Source: Isoetes taiwanensis
Taxonomy: Eukaryota; Streptophyta; Lycopodiopsida; Isoetales; Isoetaceae
Length of the DNA stretch: 64,000 nt
Direction: 5' to 3'
NCBI GenBank assembly: GCA_021234155.1
Contig: JAJEKV010000019.1
Location: forward strand, 1,126,339 to 1,190,338
This document shows, piece by piece, positions 12,379 to 23,800 of the stretch. Made by a program: the position numbers and the translations under genes. The first letter of the stretch is position 1. Each line of letters begins with the position of its first letter. Below the pieces are notes generated by a model. It did not search any database. It was not told the origin of the DNA and was given only the letters and a program-made list of their open reading frames with translations.

Positions 12379-13212
12379 GAGAGAAGTTATTAAGTCTCCA
12401 TTTATTTATTTATAAAAAATAATTAAAGTGCATTGAGGCATTAAGATAACAATTAAGTTAAATCGAATAGTTAATAACTTTAACTTAACCATGCTGGTAA
12501 TGGAAACTTATTATAATTATGACGTACTAGAGAATAACATAGTTTGTTCGACAATAAAAAATTATTTACAAGGAGAAGAAAACTTTTTAATATGAAGAGG
12601 AGAGTTGTAAGATATATAGAATGACATGTGTCCTTTGTAAGAGACATGCATTGCGTGAAATGTTAGACTATCTTGACACTAGAAATTATGAAGATGGCCT
12701 TCAAGAGTCAATCCAAGCTAATAAAGTCCTAGATAAAACTACTACTATTGGATCTTTCAATATCTTCAGATATGTCAAAACATACCAAAACCCACCCTCC
12801 CCTAATGAGCTGCCCCTTCGTGATTCAACTAAATAAAATTTCAATTGCAACTTATGTTAAAGACGGTATCAAGTCTCTGTTAAGTTATTTATTATTTGAA
12901 ATTAAATTTAGGAGCATTGTGGTATGAAAATAACAAATACATTTAAATAGAACAGTTAATAGTCTTAACTTAACCTAAATTGGTGCAAATGGAAATTTAT
13001 TAGAATTACGATTATAATTAAGTCATTCTAAAAGTTGATTTACAAGGAGAAGATAACTTCTAACATGAAGAGAAGAGTTGTAAACTATATCAAATGACAA
13101 GTGTCTTTAGAGACATGCATCCCATAAGACTTTAACATTAGTCTATTCTGAGACTAGAAATTGTGAAGTTGGCCTTCCAGAGTCAATCAAAACTAATAAA
13201 GTCCTAGACTTT
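12379..13212 (+). repeat. Diverged tandem duplication (about 480-bp period) upstream of the proline-rich gene
   Basis: Copy 1 (about 12379-12732) and copy 2 (about 12862-13212) share ordered blocks: a TTAAGTCTCC/TCAAGTCTCTG start, TTAACTTAACC, TTTACAAGGAGAAGA, then GAGAGTTGTAA/AAGAGTTGTAA, GAGACATGCAT and an end block ACTAATAAAGTCCTAGA. The second copy runs into the TATA box of the gene at 13294. It may be a duplicated promoter, or the promoter trace of a lost tandem gene copy. Confidence 0.65.
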
Positions 13213-13250
13213 AGGAACCAAGCTTGACCCCTAAAACTTAGGCTCTCCTT

Positions 13251-13259
13251 TATAAATTA
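13251..13259 (+). promoter_or_regulatory. TATA box of the secreted proline-rich protein gene
   Basis: TATAAATTA sits 43 bp before the ATG at 13294 and 28 bp before an in-frame ATG at 13279. Transcription normally begins about 30 bp after a TATA box, so the 13279 ATG would fall at or before the RNA start. This favours 13294 as the initiator. Confidence 0.55.
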
Positions 13260-13293
13260 GAATATTTGAGTATGCTTTATGCACGGATTCACT

Positions 13294-13923
13294 ATGGGAA
13301 AGGTTGTCCTCCTCGCGCTTATGCTCTCATTCCTCCTTCATCCTTCTCATGCAAAATCCCTTTGCGACAAGCTGAAGAAGCCCAAGTTTTGTCCTCCCCC
13401 TCCAATTGTATCCTCTTCACCACCGCCATCTCCACCTTTCCCACCTCCATCTCCTCCACCTCCTTCACCACCCCCACCCCTCCTCCATCTCCACCCCCTC
13501 CACCCTCACCCCTCCACCTTCACCTCCGCCTCCATCTTCACCTCCACCACCCCTCACCCCCTCCTCCAGCCCCCACCATCACCTCCTCCACCTTCTCCTC
13601 CGCCTCCACCATCCCCACCACCACCATCACCTCCTCCACCTTCTCCTCCTCCTCCACCATCCCCACCACCACCACCTCCATCTCCACCCTCACCCCCTCC
13701 ACCTCCATCACCTCCCTCTCCCCCACCCCCATCTTCCTTCGCTTGTGTCAAAGATGCCTTTTTTCTCAGAATTGTGTGCGTTCCATTCAAAAGCAAGTGT
13801 TGTAGCCAAAGTAGTAAAAAAAATCCAAACTTTGGAAGTACATGCAGTTGCAAAAATGATCCTAATTCAATAGTGCAAACTGTTGTTGCACAACTTCAAG
13901 CTAATTGTGGGCAATGCAAGTAA
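13294..13923 (+). CDS. Secreted proline-rich (extensin-like) protein with an eight-cysteine C-terminal domain
   Basis: A single-exon frame of 209 residues. Residues 1-20 form a signal peptide (MGKVVLLALMLSFLL then HPSHA). A short stretch with two Cys follows, then about 110 residues of SPPPP/PPSPP repeats, where prolines would be hydroxylated and arabinosylated in the wall. The C-terminal 60 residues hold eight Cys in the order C-C-CC-CxC-C-C, the order of lipid-transfer/hybrid proline-rich proteins, but the last gap is only two residues. Within the repeat a non-proline stretch (LLHLHPLHPHP to TPHPLL) reads as SPPP in another frame, so two compensating frameshifts have occurred. A cell-wall structural or lipid-binding role is inferred. 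An intact frame, signal peptide and TATA box argue for a live gene. Confidence 0.75.
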   Translation: MGKVVLLALMLSFLLHPSHAKSLCDKLKKPKFCPPPPIVSSSPPPSPPFPPPSPPPPSPPPPLLHLHPLHPHPSTFTSASIFTSTTPHPLLQPPPSPPPPSPPPPPSPPPPSPPPPSPPPPPSPPPPPPSPPSPPPPPSPPSPPPPSSFACVKDAFFLRIVCVPFKSKCCSQSSKKNPNFGSTCSCKNDPNSIVQTVVAQLQANCGQCK

Positions 13924-14522
13924 AAAAAACAAGCAAGCAAGTAAATAGATAAGTAATGGCTTGTTACTTGAAGATGTTTCTACACCATGTTGTTGATGCA
14001 ACAACTCAAGAAATGTCTTATTATGATATACATATATACTTATAGTAAATATTTTGTTTTATTTTGATTATAAATAAGACATATATATACTTATAGTAAG
14101 TAATTTGTTTTATTTTGATTATATATATAATAATAATATACAACGAAAAGATACCTATCATGGGCGTAATAAAAGTCTATAATATGTTGCTATAGAAGAA
14201 TTTGTTCCCGTTTTACACACCATCTTATATTTAGTCTCATTTGTTTTAGGTTCTTTAGGTAATTTACTTCAATTCCATTCTTAATTATTTATCTGAGAGA
14301 CCACAAAATATTTTTATCCTACTGAGACCTTCATACTTCCATTGAATGAGGCCCAAGATTTACATAGTTTAAATATGCTTCTTGCATAAGGATAGTTGCT
14401 CCATACACTCTCATTTTTTTGCTTAGATTTTGAAATAAGCAGTTGGAACATTAAAACTTTATTATGCAATTAGTTGTTTCAGTAAGAGTTGAGTGTAGCA
14501 ACATCTATACTCGTCTTCCAAG
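13924..14522. other. 3' flank of the proline-rich gene, no gene seen
   Basis: AT-rich. TATAAATAAG-type near-polyadenylation sequences at about 14068-14080 lie in a short duplicated block (CATATATACTTATAGTAA occurs twice, around 14030 and 14085). Confidence 0.4.
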
Positions 14523-14558
14523 TTTTTTTTTTTTTTTTTTTTATTATTATTATTATTG
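14523..14558. repeat. Poly(T) tract followed by (ATT)n
   Basis: About 20 T then five ATT units. On the minus strand this is an A-rich tail such as ends a LINE or SINE, but I cannot recognise an element body next to it. Confidence 0.5.
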
Positions 14559-14907
14559 AGCATATTGAGCAGGAACAAAGAGGGTGTTAAATTTACATAA
14601 CTTGCACCTTGAGTTGGAAGAAGCGGATGAATGATATAAGGCTAACAAAACAAGGTGCTGCGCACGATGGGTTGCCCTCCGGTGGCCCTATATTTTCATG
14701 CTTTTTGTTTACTTTGCAAACTTCTCATTTTGATTCATGGGAGATAGAATCTGCCATTTTCTCAAGAACTGGGCATAAATTGTAAAGCTTCATAAACATA
14801 CTAAGCATGCAAAACAATGTTGTGCGGCTTGAAAAATTTGTGAATAATAAAACAACTAATTAAGATTCATATTATACTTTAATGTGATATTGCAAACAAG
14901 CACAAAC

Positions 14908-15085
14908 CTGAAATCGTTCTGAAGCCATTTCTTCTGCGAGTCTAGTTACCTGCATGGAATCCAAGAAAATAGTGCTAAAAAATTAGATTCACGTCGTAAG
15001 TCATCTGAAGCCATTCCTTTTGTAAGTTACCTTCATGGAGTCAAGGAAAATGGCGCTACAAAACTAGGTTCACATCTTAAATCAT
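14908..15085 (-). repeat. Tandem duplication around a 42-nt exon-like segment
   Basis: On the minus strand an AG acceptor (CATGCAG) precedes 42 nt encoding VTRLAEEMASERFQ at 14949-14908, followed by a GTTTGTG donor. A degenerate second copy of the same segment (about 15004-15085) lies 85 bp upstream in transcription order and has lost parts of the exon. The parent gene is not recognised. Confidence 0.35.
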
Positions 15086-15771
15086 TTTTCTCGAAAGTGA
15101 ATAGATGCCCTATATATTAATAATATCATAACCTTGGATGCCGAGCACTAGACCATTCATATCATCACTGATCAACATATGAAATATAAGAATGATCGAA
15201 TACATGATATTGTAATGACAAAAATTGCATTTGGAATTGTTTCCAGACACGCATTTAATCTATGACAAACAATGTGATTTATAGTTCGTGGATCTCTTTA
15301 TGTCATAAATTTGAAATATATCGCAACTTAATTCTTCTTTTAAGGTAATTTTGATGCCTCAAAAGTAATTGTGCCAGCCATTGCACTGAGTGTCATAACT
15401 TGTACTCAAGATCTAGCTTGTAAAGAGATGCTCACATAAGTTGATGATAATATAAACTATGATACTAACTGTAAACAAAATGGCAATACAGGAAAATATT
15501 CTTTTATTGCAGAATAAACAGAATATCAGGGCACTACATCTGTTTGCTCGGGCAATACATTCGATTGCTCGAAGCCTCTATAAGCACTCTAAACTTCTCC
15601 TATAAAGAATTTGAGTAAATAGCTTCCTATATCAATGTTCAGATTGATAATATCAGGCAAATCTAATTAATAACTATGTGCTATAATATTCTTGTTAGAA
15701 GATCTCCATAAATTTTTCTGCACCCACATCTTCTTTTTTATTTTGGGATGGGGTTGGGAACCGTGCCAGGT

Positions 15772-15801
15772 AACGCCGCATGTTACGCCGCATGCGGCGT
15801 T
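15772..15801. repeat. Perfect 11-bp inverted repeat
   Basis: AACGCCGCATG and CATGCGGCGTT are separated by 8 nt (15783-15790) that continue the theme (TTACGCCG). GC-rich in an AT-rich neighbourhood and just upstream of open but unidentified sequence. Confidence 0.7.
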
Positions 15802-15899
15802 CCCTTTCATCTTGCGGCTCCCCTGCGGCTCCCCTGCCGAAACTTGAGTTGCCAGAATTAATGCCAATTCAAATTGGCCGAGATATTCGATGCAACTGT

Positions 15900-18150
15900 C
15901 CCTCCCTCCTACGAATTTCTCTCGGTTTTTTGCTCTCTCATCTTCGCGCCTCACTGGATCGTCTGATTCTTGAGCTGTTTGGATCGTCATATGGTGAATC
16001 CAGATTGTATAACTCAACAAGTTTACTCTGATGGTTTGCGGAAAACTTTTGATCTCGGTGGTCTTTCTTCCTCTATACCTCCTTTGATCAATTTTCTTGC
16101 AGAAAGACGTCAATGTTCCGCTCTTATTTGCAAGTTCGAACTTCCTTTGCACTTTTACAATATGGAGCGCATTTTTATATGCTCACACATTTTGTGCAAA
16201 CGTTCACAATATGCTTGGCGCATTAGATCAGTTAATCGGCTTGCTTAGCCAGAAAAGAGGCTTTCAGTGCTTTCTTAGCTTTAGAAAGATCAAGAAAAAA
16301 ATGGAGTTATCAAATCGGCTTCAATTTTTAGGCATTTTTATTATTCAATAGGCCAAGTTGTGGCAAGCATTTGAATATGCACTCTTCTCATATTTCTCTC
16401 TGTTTCATGTCTTCTGAGCATTGTTGGAGCTTTACAAAATCGTGCAGAGACAGAGGTAAAATGCACTGACCCATCTATACTAAAACATGATTCAGTATTC
16501 TTACTCATCTCAGACTCTTAGTTTGGCACTAAAATGTCATTCAGTCATTCTTATTCATCTCTATTTCTTAGTTTGGCACTATTTCTCGCCTCAAAAAACA
16601 AAGAGAGGATCATATTATTTATCAGTAACTTCGTTTCTTGGGAACTCAGTATATTAAGAAACGAAGCCGCTTCAACATTTCTTCGGAATAGGTTAGGCAG
16701 AAGGGCGGTTTTCCAGCTCTTTCTCTTCTATTGTAGTTTTAGCATTTGAAGCGTGCTCTTAAGCTAATCGTTACTTCCTTGCAGTGTTACCCAAATAGCA
16801 ACCGGTTGGAGATTCAAGGAAGTGCTAAAATGGTAAAATGGTTTTGCAGATGCCTTTTACATGTTCTAAAAGCTTATTCTCTTTTCTGTAAAGAAGCTTC
16901 CAGTTTCTTTAGTGAAGTATCTGGCATGCAGGTTAGATCTGAAGAGCGAAATAGAGGTAAATGGTGAAGCTCGGGCTATGGCAAAACTGGGCTGCTACGG
17001 TTTGGTTTGTGCAAAACGTATATACAGGTAGAGATCACATGCAGCAAACTCATTTCAATGCAGGATTTCTAAGGTGTCCTTTTAGATATAAACTAAATAT
17101 TGGTATCCCTGGAGAAGCTGTTGTGAAACCTGTCATTAGCCAAAGAAGGATTCGGAGGTGACAACAAAATAGATTTCATCTCCTTAAAATTTCTTAGAGT
17201 AAATCTCCATTCGATGCTGTTGTTCAGAATTCTGAGATTCAGGAGTCTGCTGCTAACGAGTTTCTGGCTTCCAATTTCATCTCTATTGCTTTTGAGTTGG
17301 GTCAAAATAACTATTGGAGCTTATCTTTGTTTCTCTTTTGTGCTTTCTTCCATAGTTTGTTTTGCCTCCCTTAAATCTAGCTGCAACAAATGATGGTTAG
17401 GAGCTTCAATTGCGTGATTCATAAGTATTGGCTGTTATGGTGATCATGCAGAAACTTTGATGCCCATTGGATTGGGAAAATGAAGCCACACAAATACTTC
17501 TACCATTGATCAATTAGTGACGATTTAAAGCCGAATTCTGAACTTCCAGACCATGATCGCAATGCGTATATTGTATTTGTTGTGTTCAGGGTAACAGACA
17601 ACAGGGATTCTTTTGATAATCGATGACTCCTGTTATCATAACAAGCCATTTGAGTGGTGTATCTATTGGCAAGGGCAATCAATTTTTCTGTCTATGACTG
17701 TTACCTAAAATTTTCCCACTCATTCTTTCCCTTTTTCTATCTTCATTCCCTTCCGGTATATTGATAGTTTGTTTTTCTTATTGTTCATTTGCAGAGTATT
17801 TGATGGGCTCATACTATTATAACAAGCCATTTGACTCGCGCATCTACTGCCAAGGACCAAATTTCCTGTCTATGAAGGTTTCTCACATCTTCTCCACTCA
17901 TTCTCATTCTTTTTTCTTGAAACAATTTCTTTATTCCATCTTCAATCCCTTTCAATCTTTTCATAGTTTGTTTTTCTTAGTGTTCATTTGCAGAGTATTA
18001 TTATACATGTGCTTGAGGCAAAGTGACATAATTTTGTTCTTAAAAATTATGCATCTATTGGATCCTGGACTAGATTCATACAGGATGGTCACGTTATGCT
18101 TTGGGAGCAAGGACTTCAAAGTAAAAGTTTGTTCTTCTCATGTTTAACCT
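15900..18150 (+). other. Possible exon debris of an unidentified split gene
   Basis: Several short open segments lie between plausible splice sites on the plus strand. At 15970-16170 is a frame containing PDCITQQVYSDGLRKTFDLG. At about 16938-17029 NGEARAMAKLGCYGLVCAKR is followed by GTAGAG. At about 17065-17160 YKLNIGIPGEAVVKPVIS is preceded by a TGCAG acceptor. At 17817-17880 NKPFDSRIYCQGPNFLSM is followed by GTTTCT. I recognise no family and cannot show that these belong to one gene. Frames are interrupted by stops and no full-length ORF exists. They may be decayed exons. Confidence 0.25.
17625..18001 (+). repeat. Tandem duplication of an exon-intron-like unit
   Basis: Two copies, about 180-200 bp each, of a block starting ATAACAAGCCATTTGA and ending in a pyrimidine tract, AGTTTGTTTTTCTTA and TTCATTTGCAGAGTATT (ends near 17800 and 18000). 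Copy 2 encodes NKPFDSRIYCQGPNFLSM; the corresponding copy 1 reads NKPFEWCIYWQGQ then drifts. The end motif looks like a 3' splice site, so each unit resembles one exon plus the next intron. Confidence 0.65.
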
Positions 18151-18857
18151 ATAAAATTCAGATCCTATTGTTAGAAACGCAATACATGTCCATGAACAAT
18201 GATTATAGGGATTTTTGTCTAAGAGGTATTTTTAAGGCATTTGCAGATCATGTTTATTAAAAGGGTTATTTCCGCCGTATTGAAGATCGTAGTGGCAAAT
18301 ACAGTTTGGTGCATGCATTCTATTTATGCTCAGCGCAGGGCATAATAAGTCCTGCACGTTTATAATTGCTATTCAGTTCAACTCTTTAGGTTTAATACCT
18401 TTAGGTTTTCACTGTGGTACATATTTCAGTGTTGATATTTGCATCAAGGCTTCATCCAGTTTACATTTGAAACCTACGAGAGACATGATATTTTACCTTG
18501 CACATTATGTTGATCAACCATATGCAGAAAAACAGCTAGACAATTTTTGGAAGAAATAGTTGTCTGATTATTTCTCAAATAAATAGCATTGATATTGATT
18601 TGTCTTATGATTAAAATAATGGAAAATATGGCAAATGCCATGCTGGGACCACGATGCATGTAGGCCCTCTTATGTTGTTTATTAATCGCTGATGTCATTC
18701 ACATGATTTATTTCAACACACGCTACAAAAATGGAAGATATTAAAAAAGAACACCTATAAATGTATTGCAACACCATAGAAGTACCTTTGGGCTTTCTTC
18801 TTCTTTCTATCATCTTGATATGTGAATGAACCCCTAGACGGTTTTCTGGCGTGGAAA

Positions 18858-18979
18858 TATCTATTATCACACTCAATTTAAACCTTATCTCAAATTTAAG
18901 CATTGTGTGGAGGAGGATATGGAGGTATCTATTATCAACTCAATTTAAACCTTATCTCAAATTTAAGCATTAAGCATTG
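18858..18979. repeat. 49-bp tandem duplication
   Basis: TATCTATTATCA, then CTCAATTTAAACCTTATCTC and AAATTTAAGCATT, occur at 18858-18906 and again at 18926-18979. No coding potential is apparent. Confidence 0.8.
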
Positions 18980-20264
18980 TACTGCATCCTTGGCCTGATT
19001 TAGAATAAAAAATGAACGAAGCTCAATGTCCTCAAAGTACAAAAGGTTTAGGAGCAAACTCTGACTCGAGATAGTCATAATTGTACAAAAGATTGACAAT
19101 GGTTTCGGATTCTAATTCATGCTTAGAGTTGTATGTTTGCTCAAGAGTGGCAAACTTTTTTTTGAGTCCATGCCAATCCACCATCAATATATGACATCCT
19201 TTGCTATTCTGCTGTATGGATACTATTGTTGGTAAGTTGTGCTAATGACAATAATTTTAAACAACACTCATTAAGCATGGATGTTCCATCCTTGGTTTCG
19301 ACTTGCACAGTTCACAACCTGGCCACCTCTCGCCACCTCTACCGATCCTAAGCATCGGAATTGGCATGGTAAGGAAAGGCAAGCCTAACCAGAAAAACTA
19401 ACCTAATCTAACTTCATGCAGGATGCCAACATTCTTCAATGATATTCAAGCAATGCTCCCATCTCTGTTAGAGGAATACAAATTGCCGTAACTTAATATT
19501 TATTTACATCTTTTAACCCGTGGAACTACATATGCCCATATGAGATAGAGTTTAACGCAACATGTTATAACATTTCCAAGAGATTTTACAATATAAAAAA
19601 TGTCATGCTTTCCAACCTTATTGGTTTCCAGATTAACATATGCCTCTATACATGTCTGGCATTGCTATGCTCACTCTTCACATATGCACTCACCAGAACC
19701 TCAAAGTGTCTATTTATAAGATCTCAAAAATTGTATCCTTTTAAAGAATGGTTATATGGATAATTTACTAAACCAAGGCACAACTATTATTGCTCGGTAT
19801 CGTCATATCATGCAACTCTGTAGGAATTGGTAGTTTAGTATTTATGGGTTTAGGGCTCATGTGTTTAGGAGTTTAGGGTCAAAAGATTCATCATATCATG
19901 CGACTCTGGCAAATTTAGAATTAAAAACATACTCACACACATCTTCCATACTCACACACATCTTCCATCTCCTATTACAGACACAACCAACATCCAAATT
20001 TTTCACTAGACTCCAATTGCAATTTGTTGACTACGCATTCTTCAACAAACTAAATTACCACAAGCCCCAACCAATACCCTAAATTGTATGTATTCCTTTA
20101 CCTCTACCCATTCAATTCCACATGATGCATTTTATTATGCCCAATATCCCTAAACCCTTCACACTTGGCACTCAATTACTTCTATGGATACGATTGCATT
20201 TACATGGTTTCATTCCACCTACGAACTCCATCATGTCTATCTGTTCCACACGTCCACAACTAAC
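18980..20264. other. No recognisable gene; likely body of a Helitron
   Basis: Only short unconvincing ORFs. If the 3' end at 20293 is correct, part of this stretch belongs to a non-autonomous Helitron, but I cannot place its 5' TC end. Confidence 0.35.
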
Positions 20265-20293
20265 GCCCGGCATCGCCGGGCACACGTTTCTAG
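20265..20293 (+). mobile_element. Helitron 3' terminus
   Basis: A perfect GC-rich hairpin (GCCCGGC, loop ATC, GCCGGGC, 20265-20281) is followed after 8 nt by CTAG (20290-20293) and then T. A short hairpin about 10 nt before a CTRR end, inserted before a T, is the diagnostic layout of Helitron 3' ends. No Rep/helicase ORF is present nearby, so this would be a non-autonomous copy. Confidence 0.55.
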
Positions 20294-20899
20294 TCATATT
20301 GGAGAGGCAAAACGAGCTTCCAACAGATAGCATGCCACATTTGTCAGAATATGTGGTCTACATAAACTTCATATCCAGGCAGGACTTGTACAACAAGTTT
20401 GGAATAATGTACAACGATTCTGCTTTTGCATAGGCATGAGCATGCTCTTTCTTTAGCATGGGCAGTAGTTTACGACTATATTTACCAATTACATGTCCAG
20501 CTTTGGGCTTAGCTAGAAAACCACCACCCATAACAAGTAGTATCTGTGTTGACCAGGTTCTGGCTTAACTGGAAAGCCGCAACCCATAACAGGATGAAAA
20601 TAAATAAAAGTATTGGTAAATACAATTCTTCAATGATAGATACAGTTTCAAAGTTTCAAAGCAGTTAACTACTTGGAAGCAGTAAAAAGTCCCCTTTTTT
20701 GTTATGTATTTCTAGTAATTAACTTGTTGGATCTCTAACACAGGTTATACAACTACTTGAAGTTTATGGCTACTTGAACTCTATTTCACAAGTTCAGCTT
20801 CATCTAGAGATAAAGGCGAAGTAAATACAAAAATTCCCATGAGATTTAAAGTCATGCCTTGATGCAAATTTAGAAGTTGGCCTTTTTCTAGTTCCATAA

Positions 20900-23800
20900 T
20901 TGTGTTAGTTATCATGAAATCAATAATGCCACGGTTCTATTGTGATAGCAATAGAACCGACATTCCTTGGATGGGGACGCCCTTCCTCGCCTCTCCTATT
21001 TATATGGCTTCATTCTTCTTTTCCAGTCATCGGCGTTCTCTTGAGCTCCTTTTTCATTCTTTCTCTTTTGCCTCCACAAGTTTCCCGCCCCCCTCACCCT
21101 CTATCATATCTGGCTTGTTGGTTGTACATACTTTTGAGTGTTTTAGTGTTTGGTTATGATTCATTTATGTTGTGGCCCCATGACCTCAGGGATAGTATTT
21201 TTTAGTCATTTTTCAATCGGTGGGTTGTTAAGTCTGCGGTATGCGATGTGGTGCGTTGGCTTTATGCGCATAGTTTCTTTGTCTCGGCGTGGCATTGTAG
21301 CCTCAGAGAATTTGTATCTATCATTTATTTTCTCCTCGGTGGCCTTTGTAGCCTCAGAGATTATTGTTTCATTTTCATTCTCTCTCGGCGTGGCGTTGTA
21401 GCCTCCGAGACTGTACTTGTTATTTAATTTCTTCTCGGTAAGTGGCGTGTAGCCTCGAGGCAGCACTAGTCGGATGTTTTTCAGCGATGGTCTTTTTCCT
21501 TGGGCCGGTTCCCGGCGGTGGTGTGTTTCTTCTCGGCGTGGCTGGAGCCTCCGAGTGCTATTATATTCTTGAAATTGCGCTTTGATGCGTGCCTATGTCT
21601 ATAGCTTCTAACTTTCTAATGGGTCGTTCTTCTTTTCAGACTTTTCATTGCAGGTCATTTTCTCGCGATTCTCTCAGTTGTCAGAGCCATCTTGTTGTAT
21701 TATTGCCTCACTTCTCGGCAGACGTCTGCTAGTGGCATTCTTCGAGAGCGTTGACGACCGTTTCTCATTAGGGTTTTCCTCAAAAACCCGAAAGGGCGGG
21801 GTTTTTCATCCCGGTGAGAAGCGGTCGCCAATTTTTTCTCATTTTTGCATAGACCAAGCCGTGGATGAATCATCTTTTATCGTGTTGTCTTTAGTGCATT
21901 GTGCTCTCGATGATTGTCTAGTTTCGGGGCACTCAAATTTCAAGTTTTTTTTTCAGAAGTTCTACCCCGAATAGGGGAATCATTTTGTACTCAACGATTT
22001 TTACAAAGCTCAATGAGAACACCACTTCACTGAGCTCCTTTTTCATTCTTTCTCTTTTGCCTCCACAAGTTTATCCTAGCAGTTTGGTTTTCAATCATCT
22101 ACCATTTGAATGTCTTTTCTTTCTTCCAGATTTCCTTGCCTTTTTGCCGACTCAACCATGGCTATCATGCGGACTCAACCATGGCTATCATGCGGATCTT
22201 GATAGAATCGTTGGATAGGCTCGCGGATACTATCAACATGATTTTTTCCGGGTTTCTTACATGCGACCTAGTTATTTTCCTGGGTGCATGTGCTTGCCGG
22301 ATTTTTGGTGATGGTCATGGCTCACGGTTCTTTTCGATTTCTCGTGGTGCGGGAATAACATAGATTTATTTTTTGCTTTCTCAATGTCCGGTGCTTGAAT
22401 AGATGAGATAATATTAAGGCCTTCTATCTTTGCTTGCACCTTTTTGGTCGGTTTATTTTGTTGATTAAGCCGGTTTTGTTTTTTCTAACCCCACTCGGGA
22501 TTACTAGCATAGACTTGGATTGGTTTGTATTCGACCTTGTCGTTTTACGCGAGGGGCTCCAAAGAGCACTGGTTTACTCCACGAATATTTGGCTTGAATA
22601 GGTGCCACCATGCTATGGCTGCTTCAATTTCTATAACTTGCGGCTCTGTTTTTAGTCTGAGAGAAGGGTTTTTCGGACGCTTTGCTTACTCACGGGTTTT
22701 GCTCTATATATCTAGCTTCCCGGATGGGGATCTTGGTCGGGTCGTCCCATAGTTGTGATATGGTGAGTATTGGGAGAGTTTGATCCTTGCGGATGTATGG
22801 CGGCTATGGTGGAACCACGAGGACACCATGAGGTCGCGGTTTGGCTACACAAGAACCAAATCGATGCGGATGGTGCCGCTTGCTTTTGTGGTTGGCTGCA
22901 TAAGCATGAAACTCATCCACGATTTTCTTCTTCTATTTGTTACCTATATTGATCAATTGATTGCATATAAAAGTGATTTGATCATCCCCTTTTGTGGTTA
23001 TCCGATGGCGGGGGCGCGGGTTTGATCCTCTGAGGGCACAAGGCCCTAGGCGGGGCTATGGTGTCTGCACGGATCTCCGTCATCAACTGTTTTATCATCA
23101 CTTGAATCTGCGGTGAGAGAGAAGGTACGACCGGGTGTTTCCTATGCCGCTTGAGTTCAACATCACGGTCTCGGACGGTCTCGGACAAGCTTTATAAAAG
23201 TTTATCACCTTCAACTTCAAATCAGGGCGACCTCTCCCGGATAAGTGGTCAAATAAAGCGTGTTGCTTCTGTTTTTCTCTTGGCTTTGCCTTTTTTCGAT
23301 ATTTTCTTTTTGGCTGCATTGCTTGGCTCTCCAATTGTGCCATTCTTTTGTCTATTGTTTGCCCATCGGCTCTGTTGCATAGGATTTCTCTCGGAGAGGC
23401 TTTTTGCGATTTGAGTTCATATTTTTGTAGAGATAGAACCAAAAGTGCAAAGGTCGGCCGGGGCTCTTTTGGGGTCACCAGAAGATAGACTGGCGGCCCA
23501 TTCATACAATTGGTTCTGACCCACGTGGCGACCATCCAGTGTGCATCCTACATCCTCCAGGAGCAGGCCCATGACCCTCTGTTGCGGTCCAACTACCGCC
23601 CATGCATCATTGGAGGGGCCTCATATGGATTTTTCGAGCTTTCGTTTCAACCCTTTCAATTAGTTCAATGGGTGGCGTGTACATTGGTAAGAAAATTTGT
23701 GCTTCATCTCAGTGTAGTAGAGGACATGGCTCCTATGTGTCGATGTTTCATCATTGCAGTTAGGCATGACTCATAAGTCAGATTATGGGAGGTATGTTTA

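Noticed and set aside
13406-13873. Other-frame and antisense ORFs over the SPPPP repeat (His/Leu-rich, Gly/Glu-rich)
   Set aside because: They are shadows of the proline codon repeat; only the frame with signal peptide and cysteine domain is supported.
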